Assembly (NCBI RefSeq): GCF_020852615.1 | Contig: NZ_JADZAJ010000010.1 | Coordinates: 1-51,189 of the forward strand | Length of the DNA stretch: 51,189 bases | Reading direction: 5' to 3' | From: Nitrosomonas sp. | GTDB lineage: Bacteria; Pseudomonadota; Gammaproteobacteria; Burkholderiales; Nitrosomonadaceae | Position numbers and translations under genes: made by a program | Shown: piece after piece, positions 33,023-43,248 of the stretch | Position numbering within the stretch: the first letter of the stretch is position 1 | How the letters are laid out: each line of letters opens with the position of its first letter | The notes under the pieces: model-generated | What the model saw: the letters and a program-made list of their open reading frames with translations, nothing else | Database searches by the model: none | Told to the model about the DNA's origin: nothing

Positions 33023-33134
33023 CTGTTGTAATGGTTTATCCCGTTATTAAATTGCTGTTGTTAAACTCACCTGGCCGATCGGACAGTAGTTGAAGGTAAT
33101 CAGCAGTCTGCAGTCACTGAATGTGTGCGAGAAA

Positions 33135-33530
33135 TCAGTTTTCCGGCTGTCGGGGCTCCTGAGGAACCGGTGAAGCCGTTGTTTCTTTGCTGCCGGCAAG
33201 TCTGGCACTGTCTGCAGATTTTTCACCCTGAGGCTGTTTTTCCGGTTTGGCCACAGATTGGGCACCCACCGTTTCCTGTATTTCGCTGATTTGGCTATGA
33301 ACCGAATTTTCAAAGGAATCGATGGTTTCGTGCATGGAATCCTTCAGTTTTTTCAGACTGTCCAGCTCCATCTCTTCATGCAGGTCACGCTTGACCTGAT
33401 CGACATAGCGCCGCGCCCGTCCCAGAAAATAACCAACTGTGCGTGCAACTGCCGGCAATCTTTCCGGGCCGATGACAACCAGTGCCACGATCCCGATGAC
33501 GATGAGTTCGGCGAAGCTGACGTCAAACAT
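33135..33530 (-). CDS. tatB: Sec-independent protein translocase TatB
   Basis: TatB forms the substrate receptor with TatC. The 131-residue protein starts MFDVSFAELIVIGIVALVVIGPERLP, the typical short helix, Gly-Pro hinge and amphipathic helix. A long acidic and Lys-rich segment and a Pro-rich tail follow, which distinguishes it from the shorter TatA. Confidence 0.95.
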   Translation of the reverse strand: MFDVSFAELIVIGIVALVVIGPERLPAVARTVGYFLGRARRYVDQVKRDLHEEMELDSLKKLKDSMHETIDSFENSVHSQISEIQETVGAQSVAKPEKQPQGEKSADSARLAGSKETTASPVPQEPRQPEN

Positions 33531-33614
33531 TTTGCATTAAAGCTTCAGTAGACCGCACTGTGCGGCAATCAGGGAAATCTGATACCGGTGATGGTTGTGT
33601 GCCATGTTGGCGAA

Positions 33615-33848
33615 TCAGGCCTTTGTCTGCTCTTTTTCTTCAGCTTCACTTTTGATTGAATGGCTGGTGACCTGCCGGGAAGGAGTGGAAGAAATATTTT
33701 CTTCTTCAGCGCCTTTCATTCCTTCCTTGAATCCGCGAACGGCGCCACCCAGATCACTGCCAAGGTTACGCAGTTTTTTGGTGCCAAATACCAGTACAAC
33801 GATTGCCAGAACAACCAACCAGTGCCAAATACTAAAACTTCCCATCAT
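33615..33848 (-). CDS. tatA: Sec-independent protein translocase TatA
   Basis: TatA oligomers form the passage for folded Tat substrates. The 77-residue protein has the N-terminal helix [19 protein letters not shown], the [14 protein letters not shown] hinge and amphipathic helix, and a charged tail. The second Met (33845) is an equally good start. It lies 16 bases after the HIT gene. Confidence 0.95.
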   Translation of the reverse strand: MMGSFSIWHWLVVLAIVVLVFGTKKLRNLGSDLGGAVRGFKEGMKGAEEENISSTPSRQVTSHSIKSEAEEKEQTKA

Positions 33849-33864
33849 TTGCTCCTTGGTCAGA

Positions 33865-34215
33865 TTAACTGTGGTGAATCATGGCGGGCAGGCGGTCTTT
33901 CCCTCCGATAACATGGAGGTGAAGATGAAACACTTCCTGCCCACCTACCCGGCCGGTGTTGATAATGGTTCGGAATCCATCTGTACATCCCTGACTGGCT
34001 GCCAGTCGGGGAGCCAGCCACAACATTTTCCCGAGTAACTGCTGATGGCTCGCATCGACTTCACTCAGTGATCCGATATGCTGCTTTGGTACCACCAGCA
34101 GATGCACGGGTGCTGCCGGATGGATATCAAGAAATACCAGTGTATCCTCATCCTCATGGATTTTGGTGGCCGGGATTTCTCCACGGACGATTTTGCAGAA
34201 TAGACAGTCTTCCAT
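33865..34215 (-). CDS. HIT-family nucleotide hydrolase (HinT-like)
   Basis: This 116-residue histidine-triad protein is probably a purine nucleoside phosphoramidase. The N-terminal [12 protein letters not shown] and the catalytic triad HLHLHVIGG (about residues 98-106) are clear. ATG 34215 gives the family start and lies one base after the hisE stop; upstream Met codons would overlap hisE. The hisE-HIT-tatA order is common in betaproteobacteria, although no functional link with histidine synthesis or Tat export is established. Confidence 0.93.
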   Translation of the reverse strand: MEDCLFCKIVRGEIPATKIHEDEDTLVFLDIHPAAPVHLLVVPKQHIGSLSEVDASHQQLLGKMLWLAPRLAASQGCTDGFRTIINTGRVGGQEVFHLHLHVIGGKDRLPAMIHHS

Positions 34216-34216
34216 A

Positions 34217-34555
34217 TCATTCAGTTTGTGTTGATTGCAATCGTGACCGTTTTTCTTCGATACCGGAAATACCTTCCCGGCGCTCCAGTTCAGACAATAC
34301 TGTTTCCGGAGAAATATCATGCCGGGCAAGCATGATCAGGCAATGAAACCACAAATCTGCTGTTTCATAAATAATCTGTTCTCTGTCATTGTCTTTGCAG
34401 GCCATGATAGTCTCGGCTGCTTCTTCGGCAATTTTTTTCAGAACCTTGTCTTCGCTGCTGCTTAGCAGTTTTGCGACATAAGAACGGGCAGGATCGGCAT
34501 TTTTGCGTGCTTCAATTGTTTGCGCCAGGCGCTGCAGTATGGTTGATGCTGTCAT
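34217..34555 (-). CDS. hisE: Phosphoribosyl-ATP pyrophosphatase
   Basis: HisE removes pyrophosphate from phosphoribosyl-ATP, the second step of histidine synthesis. The 112-residue protein is a MazG-like all-alpha enzyme with the metal-binding helices [14 protein letters not shown] and [14 protein letters not shown]. It is a separate gene rather than the HisIE fusion of enterobacteria, and its ATG overlaps the hisI stop (ATGA). Confidence 0.96.
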   Translation of the reverse strand: MTASTILQRLAQTIEARKNADPARSYVAKLLSSSEDKVLKKIAEEAAETIMACKDNDREQIIYETADLWFHCLIMLARHDISPETVLSELERREGISGIEEKRSRLQSTQTE

Positions 34556-34953
34556 TTGGTATAGATTTGTGATGGATCTTTAAGTACAGGTTCAGCAATA
34601 ACCCATTTGCCATCTTCCAGCCGGCGAAAGAAGCAGCTCTGTCTGCCTGTATGGCAGGCGATACTGCCTTGCTGTTCCACGCTCAGCAGCAGCACATCTT
34701 CATCACAATCCAGACGGATCTCGCTGATTTTCTGGGTGTGGCCTGATTCTTCGCCTTTGTGCCACAATTTTTTTCTGGAGCGGGACCAGTAAACAGCCTC
34801 ACCTGTTTCGACAGTACGCCTGAGTGCTTCACGATTCATCCATGCAACCATCAGGATTCTACCGTTATCTTTATCCTGCGCAATGGCGGGAATGAGGCCA
34901 TCAGCCGACCAGTTGATTGTATCCAGCCATTCATCTGCCACTGTGCGCTCCAT
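34552..34953 (-). CDS. hisI: Phosphoribosyl-AMP cyclohydrolase
   Basis: HisI opens the purine ring of phosphoribosyl-AMP, the third histidine step. The 133-residue protein carries the zinc and magnesium motifs: [20 protein letters not shown] (the Mg-binding acidic cluster) and [11 protein letters not shown] with the zinc cysteines. It overlaps hisE by four bases and follows hisF after 90 bases. Confidence 0.96.
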   Translation of the reverse strand: MERTVADEWLDTINWSADGLIPAIAQDKDNGRILMVAWMNREALRRTVETGEAVYWSRSRKKLWHKGEESGHTQKISEIRLDCDEDVLLLSVEQQGSIACHTGRQSCFFRRLEDGKWVIAEPVLKDPSQIYTK

Positions 34954-35043
34954 AGATTTTGTTGTTTTCCCGGGCGATCTTAACAGTTTCAGGTGTGTTT
35001 ATAAAATGGTGAGACGGGTAATCGTGTAATTGTACTGGGGGTA

Positions 35044-35820
35044 TTACAGGCGAACTTCTATGCCGTGTGACAACAGATATTCCTTGGCCTGGCGAATGCT
35101 GAATTCACCATAATGGAAAATACTGGCTGCCAGCACGGCGTCAGCGCGGCCTTGCAAGATCCCATCCGCCAGATGATCCAGGTTACCTACGCCACCACTG
35201 GCGATAACCGGTAAATCAATTGCATCGGAGAGGGCGCGTGTCAGTGCAAGATCAAATCCGGAACGGGTGCCGTCACGATCCATACTGGTCAGCAGGATTT
35301 CTCCCGCTCCCAGGGATTGCATTTTCCGAGCCCATTCAATGGCATCAATTCCGGCTGGTTTGCGGCCGCCATGTGTAAACACTTCCCAGCGCGGGGATTC
35401 AGGATTTGCGTCAGATACCTGTCTGGCATCGATGGCGACCACAATACATTGAGAACCGTAGTGGTCTGCTGATTCCCGGATCAGTGCCGGATTTAACACG
35501 GCGGAAGTGTTGATACTGACTTTGTCCGCCCCTGCGTTCAAAAGTCGGCGGACATCTTCAACCTTCCGGACACCGCCACCCACTGTCAGGGGGATGAATA
35601 CCTGTTCAGCAACTTTTTCCACGATATGCAGGATCAGATCGCGATTATCTGAACTGGCGGTAATATCAAGAAAAACGAGTTCGTCGGCTCCCTGTTCGTT
35701 ATAGCTGCGGGCGATTTCAACCGGATCACCCGCATCCCGCAGTGAAACAAAATTGACTCCCTTGACGACGCGCCCGTCTTTGATATCAAGACAGGGGATG
35801 ATACGTTTGGCTAATCCCAT
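35044..35820 (-). CDS. hisF: Imidazole glycerol phosphate synthase, cyclase subunit
   Basis: HisF uses ammonia supplied by HisH to turn PRFAR into imidazole glycerol phosphate and AICAR. The 258-residue (beta/alpha)8 barrel starts [21 protein letters not shown] with catalytic Asp 13 (CLD; count includes the initial Met). The second catalytic Asp is in [13 protein letters not shown], and phosphate-binding loops are GGGVRK and ASGGVGN. Confidence 0.97.
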   Translation of the reverse strand: MGLAKRIIPCLDIKDGRVVKGVNFVSLRDAGDPVEIARSYNEQGADELVFLDITASSDNRDLILHIVEKVAEQVFIPLTVGGGVRKVEDVRRLLNAGADKVSINTSAVLNPALIRESADHYGSQCIVVAIDARQVSDANPESPRWEVFTHGGRKPAGIDAIEWARKMQSLGAGEILLTSMDRDGTRSGFDLALTRALSDAIDLPVIASGGVGNLDHLADGILQGRADAVLAASIFHYGEFSIRQAKEYLLSHGIEVRL

Positions 35821-35897
35821 TGATCAGAAAACCTGTGGAACAGAAAGGAAAGTGGAATAGGACACTCAGACAGCTCTGAAGTTTGAGTATATGACGA

Positions 35898-36644
35898 TCA
35901 CGCTTCTGAATTAAGTTTGTCCGCCAGTGATTGTGCTTCTTTGAAATCAAGCGTGCCCTGATAAATTGCACGACCGGTGATGACACCTGTAATTCCCTCA
36001 AACTGGACTTTGCACAGCTTTCTGATGTCATCCAGATTGGTAACGCCGCCGCTTGCAATGACAGGAATTGTCAGTGCCTGAGCGAGTTCGACAGTAGCCT
36101 CAATATTGAGGCCGTTAAGCATGCCGTCACGGCCGATGTCGGTATGAATAATTGCCTCCACACCATAATCCTGAAATTTTTTTGCAAGGTCAATGACATC
36201 ATGGCCTGTTACTTTGGACCAGCCATCAACCGCCACTTTACCTCCTTTGGCATCCAGACCGACCATAATCTGACCCGGAAATGCATAGCAGGCATCGTGC
36301 AGAAATCCGGGCACCTTGATTGCAGCGGTGCCGATGATAGCGTAGCTGATACCGTTGTCCAGATAGTATTCCACGGTTTCCATATCACGGATTCCACCAC
36401 CCAGCTGGATAGGGATTCTTCCATCAATTGCTTCGACAATGGCGCGGATTGCTTCACCATTTTTTGGCTTTCCGGCAAATGCACCGTTGAGATCAACCAG
36501 ATGCAGTTGACGTGCCCCGTTTTCAAGCCAGTGCAGAGCTACTGTTTCAGGGTTTTCTGAAAATACTGTGGCATCTTCCATAATGCCTTGTTTCAGCCGG
36601 ACGCAATGTCCATCTTTCAGGTCTATAGCAGGAATAATCAGCAT
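35898..36644 (-). CDS. hisA: ProFAR isomerase (phosphoribosyl-formimino-AICAR-P isomerase)
   Basis: HisA performs the Amadori rearrangement that makes PRFAR. The 248-residue barrel shows [17 protein letters not shown] with catalytic Asp 8, the second Asp in [12 protein letters not shown], and the two-fold-repeated phosphate loops QLGGGIRD and ASGGVTN. It is a paralogue of hisF, and the two lie next to each other as usual. Confidence 0.97.
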   Translation of the reverse strand: MLIIPAIDLKDGHCVRLKQGIMEDATVFSENPETVALHWLENGARQLHLVDLNGAFAGKPKNGEAIRAIVEAIDGRIPIQLGGGIRDMETVEYYLDNGISYAIIGTAAIKVPGFLHDACYAFPGQIMVGLDAKGGKVAVDGWSKVTGHDVIDLAKKFQDYGVEAIIHTDIGRDGMLNGLNIEATVELAQALTIPVIASGGVTNLDDIRKLCKVQFEGITGVITGRAIYQGTLDFKEAQSLADKLNSEA

Positions 36645-36717
36645 ACAGGTTTATCTGGGTTGTTGATCAGGATTGAAGTTATGTAAAAACAGGGAAGAAA
36701 ACGATACAGGAATACCG

Positions 36718-37356
36718 TCAGGGTGCCCATTTCAGGAAATTGCTCAGTAGTGTCAGTCCTGCAGAGTGGCTTTTCTCGGGATGGAATTGAACAGCAAAAA
36801 TATTATCCCGGGCAATTGCACATGTGAACGGATCCGGATAATCAGTACTGCCCGCCACTGACTGTGATTCATCTGTTGTCACGTAATAGCTGTGAACGAA
36901 GTAAAAGCGTGTGTCGGCTGCAATATTTTGCCATAACGGGTGTGCCCGGGTCTGGTGAACCTGGTTCCAGCCCATATGAGGGATCTTGATTTTAGTGGAA
37001 CTGTTATCAGCCGTCTTTGCCGGTTCCAGTTTTTTTACCCGGCCAGGCAGAATACCAAGTGCGCGAGTACAGCCTTCCTCACTTTCCTCAAACAGCATTT
37101 GCAGTCCAAGACAGATACCGAGAAAAGGCTTGTTTTGGGCAGCCTCAACAACAGTTTCACGCAAACCCTGCTCGTCCAGCGCCTGCATACAATGAGGCAT
37201 TGCTCCCTGGCCGGGGACGACAACGCGGGAGGCTGAACGGATCACTTCAGGATCACTGGTTACGGTGACAACCGCAGATGAATCGACGTATTCCAGTGCT
37301 TTGGATACCGATCTCAGGTTGCCCATTCCGTAGTCAACAACGGCGATCGAATTCAT
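36718..37356 (-). CDS. hisH: Imidazole glycerol phosphate synthase, glutaminase subunit
   Basis: HisH is the class I glutamine amidotransferase that feeds ammonia to HisF. The 212-residue protein has the nucleophile Cys in GICLGLQMLFEES (about residue 82) and the His/Glu pair in VQFHPEKSHSAG. It starts MNSIAVVDYGMGNLRSV, the usual N-terminus. Confidence 0.97.
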   Translation of the reverse strand: MNSIAVVDYGMGNLRSVSKALEYVDSSAVVTVTSDPEVIRSASRVVVPGQGAMPHCMQALDEQGLRETVVEAAQNKPFLGICLGLQMLFEESEEGCTRALGILPGRVKKLEPAKTADNSSTKIKIPHMGWNQVHQTRAHPLWQNIAADTRFYFVHSYYVTTDESQSVAGSTDYPDPFTCAIARDNIFAVQFHPEKSHSAGLTLLSNFLKWAP

Positions 37357-37384
37357 GTTTGTTTCCGGGATTCAGAGGGGTTAT

Positions 37385-37972
37385 CTACAGGACACCTTTA
37401 GTGGACGGAACAAGGTTATCACAGCGCGGATCAGTTGCTGTGGCCATCCGCAGTGCCCGGCCAAAAGCTTTGAAAACAGTTTCAGCCTGGTGATGTGCAT
37501 TTTCCCCGGCCAGATTGTCGATATGCAATGTCACCATGGCGTGATTAACGAAACCCTGGAAAAATTCCCGGACAAGGTCCACGTCAAAAGTACCGATAAC
37601 AGCGCGTGTGAACGTGACATTGAACTGCAGGCCCGGTCTTCCTGATAAATCGATAACTACTCTGGATAAGGCTTCATCAAGCGGTACATAAGCATGACCA
37701 TAACGGAAAATGCCTTTTTTGTCGCCGATTGCACGGCTAAACGCCTGGCCCAGTGTAATACCAATGTCTTCCACGGTATGGTGGGCATCAATATGGAGAT
37801 CCCCTTTTGCGCAGATACTCAAATCAAACATACCATGACGGGCAATCTGATCGAGCATGTGATCGAGGAATGGAACGCCACTGTCCAGTTCTGCTTTCCC
37901 ATTGCCATCCAGGCTGATTGCTGCTGTGATCTGTGTTTCCTGGGTATTTCGGGTGACTTGAGCTGTACGCAT
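37385..37972 (-). CDS. hisB: Imidazoleglycerol-phosphate dehydratase
   Basis: HisB dehydrates imidazole glycerol phosphate. The 195-residue length shows the monofunctional form without the N-terminal phosphatase domain of enterobacterial HisB. Manganese-binding motifs are [21 protein letters not shown] and the repeat-half counterpart [15 protein letters not shown]. Histidinol phosphatase activity must therefore come from another gene; the inositol-monophosphatase-family enzyme at 3602 is one candidate. Confidence 0.97.
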   Translation of the reverse strand: MRTAQVTRNTQETQITAAISLDGNGKAELDSGVPFLDHMLDQIARHGMFDLSICAKGDLHIDAHHTVEDIGITLGQAFSRAIGDKKGIFRYGHAYVPLDEALSRVVIDLSGRPGLQFNVTFTRAVIGTFDVDLVREFFQGFVNHAMVTLHIDNLAGENAHHQAETVFKAFGRALRMATATDPRCDNLVPSTKGVL

Positions 37973-38014
37973 GAATATTGGATTTTAACAGAGTATCCTG
38001 ACCGGCTTTCCGGG

Positions 38015-39091
38015 TTATTTCCCGACCAGGTCTTGCAGTGTATTGCAGAAGTAATCGCTCTCTTCGGGAGTGCCAACCGTTACACGCAGACAATTTTTTA
38101 ATAAGGAGTGACTGTTGTCAAGATTCTTCACCAGGATACCGCGCTGCTGAAGCTGTCTGAAGATCCGGCTGGCGTCGTCGAGGCGAAATAAAATGAAATT
38201 AGCATCGGAAGGGTATGCCTCAACCCCTTTTAAAGTGGCTAGAAATTCTTGAAGTCTGGTACGTGTTTGTTTGATGGCTTCAGCCTGCTGTTGTAACACA
38301 TCGTAGTGCTGCATGACCCTGGTTGCGACAAGCTGAGTGATCACGTTGATATTATAGGGCAGGCGCAGTTTTTCCAGTTGAGACAGCCATTCCGGTCTGC
38401 CAGACAGAAGCCCCAGGCGGAGCCCTGCCAATCCTAATTTTGAAAGAGTGCGCATTACCAGTAAGTTGGGGTAATCGGCAAGCTTTTCAATAAAACTTTT
38501 TCCGGCAAAGGGGTGGTAGGCCTCATCTATCACGACCAGCCCGGGAGATGCTTCTATAATTTTTTCCAGAGCACCGGTGTCGAACAGATTGCCACTCGGA
38601 TTGTTCGGGTAGGCCAGGAATGTAATAGCCGGCTGATGGTGCCTGAGTGCCGTAAGCATCGTATCGGTATCCAGTGAAAAATCGGACCTTAATGGAATAC
38701 CGATGTATTCAAGATTTGTAAAAGTGGCAATCATTCTGAACATGGCAAATCCAGGCTCGACCGTCAGCAGCTTTGCTCCCGGTTTTGCTGCTGCCAGCAT
38801 AATGATCTGAATGATTTCATCAGAGCCGTTACCCAGCATGATATCCATTTCGGCCGGAATGGATAATGTGGTGCGGAGTGTTTCCTTGAGTGCAGTAGCA
38901 TGTGGATCCGGGTAGCGGTTAATGCACACATCTGCCGTAATACGGGAAATTTCTTTATTCAGGAAAGGTGGCAGCTGATAGGGATTTTCCATCGCATCCA
39001 GCTTGATCATATCCTGTGCGGGAGAGATGTGATAGGCCGATAGTGCAAGAATTTCCTGGCGAACGATCTGGTCAGGTAACGTTAAAGCCAT
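38015..39091 (-). CDS. hisC: Histidinol-phosphate aminotransferase
   Basis: HisC is a class II PLP-dependent aminotransferase that makes histidinol phosphate from imidazole acetol phosphate and glutamate. The 358-residue product has the cofactor-contact segment [28 protein letters not shown], and the Schiff-base lysine in [15 protein letters not shown]. It is the first his gene of the run, 42 bases before hisB. Confidence 0.96.
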   Translation of the reverse strand: MALTLPDQIVRQEILALSAYHISPAQDMIKLDAMENPYQLPPFLNKEISRITADVCINRYPDPHATALKETLRTTLSIPAEMDIMLGNGSDEIIQIIMLAAAKPGAKLLTVEPGFAMFRMIATFTNLEYIGIPLRSDFSLDTDTMLTALRHHQPAITFLAYPNNPSGNLFDTGALEKIIEASPGLVVIDEAYHPFAGKSFIEKLADYPNLLVMRTLSKLGLAGLRLGLLSGRPEWLSQLEKLRLPYNINVITQLVATRVMQHYDVLQQQAEAIKQTRTRLQEFLATLKGVEAYPSDANFILFRLDDASRIFRQLQQRGILVKNLDNSHSLLKNCLRVTVGTPEESDYFCNTLQDLVGK

Positions 39092-39134
39092 ATATCAGAC
39101 AGAAAAAAATGGAAGGAGCCAGGATGCGCAGTCG

Positions 39135-39431
39135 TTATTTGGAACCACTATCGTTTTTATCCTTGCTGCTGAGGTAAAAGACAGCTGCACTGATAACGGC
39201 GACCGGAAAAATCACAAAATAACTGAGTGCATACAGCGTGTCATCTTCGTGGCCTGACGGAGGAATGCTGCTAATAATTTTATAGCCATGCAGTATTGCT
39301 ACGGCGACGACGCCACCCAACCCCGCCCGGCGATGCTTGAGTAATTTTTTTTTGGTGACTTCGTTCAGACCGAGTGCGGCAAAATGGCCAACAAAATAAA
39401 TAAAAGTATAAAAAAGTAGCGCACCCATCAA
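39135..39431 (-). CDS. Small hypothetical membrane protein
   Basis: This is a 98-residue protein I do not recognise, with three hydrophobic segments (about 4-21, 36-50 and 68-86) and a Lys-rich C-terminus. It precedes hisC by 43 bases on the same strand and may lead the transcript. ATG 39431 lacks a clear Shine-Dalgarno. It is probably real given its regular hydrophobic pattern and position, but no function is indicated and a link to histidine synthesis is not implied. Confidence 0.6.
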   Translation of the reverse strand: MMGALLFYTFIYFVGHFAALGLNEVTKKKLLKHRRAGLGGVVAVAILHGYKIISSIPPSGHEDDTLYALSYFVIFPVAVISAAVFYLSSKDKNDSGSK

Positions 39432-39559
39432 AAATCCCGAGTAACTCCAAACAAAACTGTTAAATGCTTCTGAAGCAGATTAAGTGTTTTCTGTGGAAAA
39501 GTATACATCCAGAGTGAAATTTTAAGAAGTTTGTGTATGGTACCCTGCCGGGATTATTT

Positions 39560-39565
39560 TATAAT
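39560..39565 (+). promoter_or_regulatory. Candidate -10 element of ispH
   Basis: A consensus TATAAT lies 35 bases before the ispH ATG. No good -35 is found at 16-18 bases spacing. The region is the divergent gap between ispH and the small membrane protein gene. Confidence 0.35.
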
Positions 39566-39600
39566 CGGACTTATATTTAAAATCCTGGAGGGATGGGCTG

Positions 39601-40572
39601 ATGATTAAAGTATTGCTTGCGAATCCGAGGGGGTTCTGTGCTGGTGTTGACCGAGCTATTGAAATCGTCGAGCGGGCTCTGACCATGTATGGGGCGCCAA
39701 TTTATGTAAGACATGAGGTTGTTCACAATCGCTTCGTGGTTGAAGGCCTGGAAAAAAAAGGGGCGGTATTTGTGGAAAATCTGGAAGAGGTGCCGGAAGG
39801 AAGTATGCTCATTTTCAGCGCACATGGTGTTTCCCATGAAGTGAGAAGGGAAGCGGCTGCTCGTAAACTGCAGATATTTGATGCCACTTGCCCGCTTGTT
39901 ACCAAGGTGCACGTTGAGGTGGCGAAAATGGATAAGGAGGGAAAGGAGATCATCATGATTGGCCATCAGGGTCATCCTGAAGTTGAAGGGACCATGGGGC
40001 AGATAGAAAAAAACAAGGGAACGATGTATCTCGTGGAAACAGCTGAGGATGTGGATAAACTGCAGGTCAGAGATGCCGGTGATCTGGCATATGTTACCCA
40101 GACGACTCTGTCGGTTGATGATGCGGCGCGCGTGATCAAGGCGCTGAAGCGCCGTTTTCCAAAAATTATCGGTCCGAAGAAGGATGATATCTGTTATGCC
40201 ACACAGAACCGCCAGGACGCAGTCAAAAAACTGGTCAAGCTTTGCGATCTGGTAATCGTGGTGGGTTCGCCAAACAGCTCAAATTCAAACCGGCTGTGTG
40301 AAGTGGCAAGGAATGAAAATGTAGAGGCTTACATGGTTGATCAGGCGAACCAGTTGCAGGCGAGCTGGTTGCTTAACAAACAGTGTATTGGCATTACAGC
40401 AGGGGCGTCAGCTCCGGAAATACTGGTTCAGCAGGTATTGGAGCGCCTTGAGAAAATTGCAGAGAGCCAGTCGGATCAGAGTGTGGTGGTGGAAGAGTTG
40501 GGGGGGGTGCTTGAATCGGTAACTTTCCCGCTTCCAAAGGCAGAACCCCTGAGCTTCAATAAATATATCTAA
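39601..40572 (+). CDS. ispH: 4-hydroxy-3-methylbut-2-enyl diphosphate reductase
   Basis: IspH (LytB) is the last enzyme of the MEP isoprenoid pathway, reducing HMBPP to IPP and DMAPP with a [4Fe-4S] cluster. The 323-residue protein has cluster cysteines in RGFCAGV (Cys 13), DATCPLV and KDDICYAT, and the substrate loop [21 protein letters not shown] lies upstream of ATG 39601. It converges with thiO. Confidence 0.97.
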   Translation: MIKVLLANPRGFCAGVDRAIEIVERALTMYGAPIYVRHEVVHNRFVVEGLEKKGAVFVENLEEVPEGSMLIFSAHGVSHEVRREAAARKLQIFDATCPLVTKVHVEVAKMDKEGKEIIMIGHQGHPEVEGTMGQIEKNKGTMYLVETAEDVDKLQVRDAGDLAYVTQTTLSVDDAARVIKALKRRFPKIIGPKKDDICYATQNRQDAVKKLVKLCDLVIVVGSPNSSNSNRLCEVARNENVEAYMVDQANQLQASWLLNKQCIGITAGASAPEILVQQVLERLEKIAESQSDQSVVVEELGGVLESVTFPLPKAEPLSFNKYI

Positions 40573-40689
40573 GGATTCTCTGAAAACTACCGGCATTACC
40601 CCGCCACGTTAGAAACGATCTCAAAATACCTGTTTATTATCTGTAACTGTATTTTTACCCGGCGCAGGCAATCTCATCTCGTATGCCCT

Positions 40690-40765
40690 GCGAACCAGCC
40701 TCACAGCTGTTCGTCGTACTTTGCTTGCGTCGCCTGCTTTTTTTCGTTTTTTCTGTTTTTTTCCT
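40690..40765 (+). terminator. Possible ispH terminator region
   Basis: Between the convergent ispH and thiO genes there are three close T runs (around 40735-40762) preceded by GC-rich sequence with small complementary pieces (CGAAC/GTTCG). Stem pairing is weak, so the call is tentative. Confidence 0.25.
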
Positions 40766-40781
40766 TGTGCGGGCTGCCTCA

Positions 40782-41936
40782 CTAACGTTTCTCAGAGGTT
40801 CCCGGATTCGACTGTCCGGAGAAATTCCACCCCTGCTGATATGGCGTGGTATCGAACGGTTGCGGGCGTTTTAGAATTTCATTCAGTAAAATTTCTGCGC
40901 TGCCGGGTGCCATTGTTACACCATAGCGAAAATGCCCACTGTTGATATAAAGATTTCTGAGGTACGGGTGCGCTCCAATGACAGGTAAATTGCCGGGTGT
41001 GGCCGGTCTCAATCCCGCCCAATGTTTCAGCGGTAACCTGTTTTCCAGTTGCGGCAGGATTTTTTCAGCCCGATTGGCCAGCATGTTTCCGGCTTCTGGT
41101 GTGGTCTGTTTGTTAAACCCTGTATCTTCAACCGTACTGCCTGCCAGCAAATGTCCGTCGCATCGGGGAATAAGATAAAAATCCTGCTGCAGCACAATGT
41201 GGTGGAGCAGTTGTTCGGGTAGTTTGTATAACAGCATTTGTCCGCGTACGGGCTTTATATCGAGATTCAGTGCGTGTTTCCCAAGGATTTGTTTGCTCCA
41301 GGCACCGGCTGAAAGAATATACTGATCGGCATGGAATTCGCTTTGTGCAGAGTGAACGGTATGAATTTTATGTTTGAGTGTATCCAGTTTCCGGATTTCA
41401 CAGTGCTCAATGATGTTGCCCCCCAGCTGCCTGATTCGTATACACAGTGCTTGCAACAGGCGCGGATTGCGAACCTGAGCAATTTCAGGAAAAAACAGTA
41501 CCTGGGTATTTTCCTGCCTGTCATTGTAAATGCCGGGTAATCCGCTAATGAGCGAGAGCGGTTGATGTCTCAGTTTTATTGCATGGGCAGAGCACCAGCT
41601 GACCGCCGTATTCAGGTCATAGGGGGGAAGGATGACAAGCCCGCTTGTCTGGTATTCAGGGTTAATGCCGGTAGCCATTTCCAGTACTGCAACCCACCGT
41701 GCGTAGCGTGACATGCTGAATGTGGCCAGCTGAATGACTGGAGTGACATAATTCCACGGGTATAAGGGAGATAAAATACCACCACCGGCCCACGAAGCCT
41801 CGCATCCGATTTTTCCACGATCAAGCAAAGTGACGGAAGCGCCTTCCTCCAGTAATCGGAGTGCGGTGGAAAGGCCGATAATGCCAGCACCAATTACGAC
41901 GAAATCACTTGTTCTTGTCATCCGGCTGGTGTTCAT
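40782..41936 (-). CDS. thiO: Glycine oxidase ThiO-like FAD-dependent oxidoreductase
   Basis: This 384-residue member of the D-amino-acid oxidase family probably makes the iminoglycine needed for thiazole synthesis in thiamine formation. The FAD motif VIGAGIIGLSTALRL (about 14-28) is followed by DRGKIGCEASWAGGGILSPLYPW, typical of ThiO, and the C-terminal WAGLRPATPGNLPVIG and SGHFRYGVTMAPGSAE. No other thiamine gene lies in the window, so the assignment depends on these motifs. ATG 41936 has an alternative in-frame Met at 41921. Confidence 0.88.
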   Translation of the reverse strand: MNTSRMTRTSDFVVIGAGIIGLSTALRLLEEGASVTLLDRGKIGCEASWAGGGILSPLYPWNYVTPVIQLATFSMSRYARWVAVLEMATGINPEYQTSGLVILPPYDLNTAVSWCSAHAIKLRHQPLSLISGLPGIYNDRQENTQVLFFPEIAQVRNPRLLQALCIRIRQLGGNIIEHCEIRKLDTLKHKIHTVHSAQSEFHADQYILSAGAWSKQILGKHALNLDIKPVRGQMLLYKLPEQLLHHIVLQQDFYLIPRCDGHLLAGSTVEDTGFNKQTTPEAGNMLANRAEKILPQLENRLPLKHWAGLRPATPGNLPVIGAHPYLRNLYINSGHFRYGVTMAPGSAEILLNEILKRPQPFDTTPYQQGWNFSGQSNPGTSEKR

Positions 41937-42087
41937 GTGCGTGTTTGGCGGAGTGCAGCTCCCGGATCCACATCCGGGTATCCTGTTCAGATAATCGTTA
42001 CTTCAGTAACTTCGGGGAAAATACACAAAAAACTGTACAATATCAGGAGAAAAAGACATAATTAACCATCACGGAAAAGCGGTTGGC

Positions 42088-42525
42088 ATGGCTGTAAATA
42101 TCCTGGTAATACATGGTCCTAATCTGAATCTTCTGGGCAGAAGGGAGCCGACTGTTTACGGGCGGGTAACGCTGGAAGATATTAACAGGAATCTGCTCCT
42201 GAAGGCACAGACAGCTTCTGTGACCTTAAGTACCTTTCAAAGCAATGCTGAGCACGAGTTGATTGATCGTGTGCAGGCGGCCATGGATGATGGTACTGAC
42301 TTTATTATTATTAATCCGGCTGCATTGACTCATACCAGCGTTGCACTGCGAGATGCTTTGGCTGCGACAAGCCTGCCATTTGTAGAAATCCACCTTTCCA
42401 ATATCTATACACGTGAACAGTTCCGCCGTACCTCTTATTTCTCGGATATTGCAGTTGGGGTTATCAGTGGTTTAGGTGCTGCGGGGTATGAGCTGGCACT
42501 CCAATTTGCGCTTGGCCGGGACTAG
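42088..42525 (+). CDS. aroQ: 3-dehydroquinate dehydratase, type II
   Basis: AroQ catalyses the third step of the shikimate pathway. The 145-residue type II enzyme has [13 protein letters not shown], the catalytic tyrosine in TVYGRVTL, the substrate loop [12 protein letters not shown] and the catalytic His in [13 protein letters not shown]. It forms a dodecamer in relatives. It heads the common aroQ-accB-accC order, though 196 bases with a long inverted repeat separate it from accB. Confidence 0.97.
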   Translation: MAVNILVIHGPNLNLLGRREPTVYGRVTLEDINRNLLLKAQTASVTLSTFQSNAEHELIDRVQAAMDDGTDFIIINPAALTHTSVALRDALAATSLPFVEIHLSNIYTREQFRRTSYFSDIAVGVISGLGAAGYELALQFALGRD

Positions 42526-42559
42526 CGCAAAAAGAAGGGAATACTATATGTAAGAACAG

Positions 42560-42597
42560 GTTTATTTGCGGCTGGATTTCTTGATCAGCAAATAAAC
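42560..42597. repeat. 10-base perfect inverted repeat upstream of accB
   Basis: GTTTATTTGC (42560-42569) and GCAAATAAAC (42588-42597) are perfectly complementary with 18 bases between. No T run follows, so it is not a typical terminator. It lies about 125 bases before accB and could be a protein-binding site or an mRNA hairpin affecting accBC expression. Confidence 0.5.
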
Positions 42598-42721
42598 ACA
42601 CCGGCCGGAAAGCTGAAATATGCTCACTAATCAGTTACAGCACTTATCAAAAATCGATTTGTTTTAATTCCTGAAGATAGATTAAGGTGTTTATGCGCGG
42701 GATCTTTCCCCGGAGAAAAAT

Positions 42722-43177
42722 ATGGATTTGAGAAAACTCAAAAAATTAATTGAATTAGTTGAAGAATATAGCATTACTGAGCTGGAGGTAACTGAGGGTG
42801 AAGAAAAGGTGCGAATCAGTAAATCTATTGCTTTGACACAAACAACCGCAGTAATACCACAGTATCAGGTTCCTGTTCCTGCAGAGCCGGCTGTTAATGC
42901 TGCGGTTGAAACTGATTCACCGGATACGCCCGGTTTGCCGGCAGGGCATATTGTTAAATCGCCCATGGTCGGGACTTTTTATCGTGCCTCGGCTCCGGGA
43001 GCAAAACCGTTTGTTGAGATCGGCCAGCAGGTTAAATCTGGTGAGACGCTGTGCATCATTGAGGCGATGAAATTACTCAATGAAATCGAAGCGGATCGTG
43101 ACGGCAAAGTTAAAGCTATTTTGCCGGAAAATGGTCAACCGGTTGAATATGGGGAGCCATTGTTTGTCATTGAATGA
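42722..43177 (+). CDS. accB: Acetyl-CoA carboxylase biotin carboxyl carrier protein
   Basis: AccB carries CO2 on biotin between AccC and the carboxyltransferase in the first committed step of fatty acid synthesis. The 151-residue protein has the N-terminal helical segment [16 protein letters not shown], a Pro/Ala-rich linker (about 40-75), and the biotinyl domain with the lysine in EAMKLLNEI (about residue 117) and the thumb region [14 protein letters not shown]. accC follows after 71 bases. Confidence 0.97.
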   Translation: MDLRKLKKLIELVEEYSITELEVTEGEEKVRISKSIALTQTTAVIPQYQVPVPAEPAVNAAVETDSPDTPGLPAGHIVKSPMVGTFYRASAPGAKPFVEIGQQVKSGETLCIIEAMKLLNEIEADRDGKVKAILPENGQPVEYGEPLFVIE

Positions 43178-43248
43178 TGATTTTCCGGGAAGTAATTTCT
43201 TGAATTCTCAAGCAACCACCCAGCTCAGGCTTTCAGCATCCAATTTCT

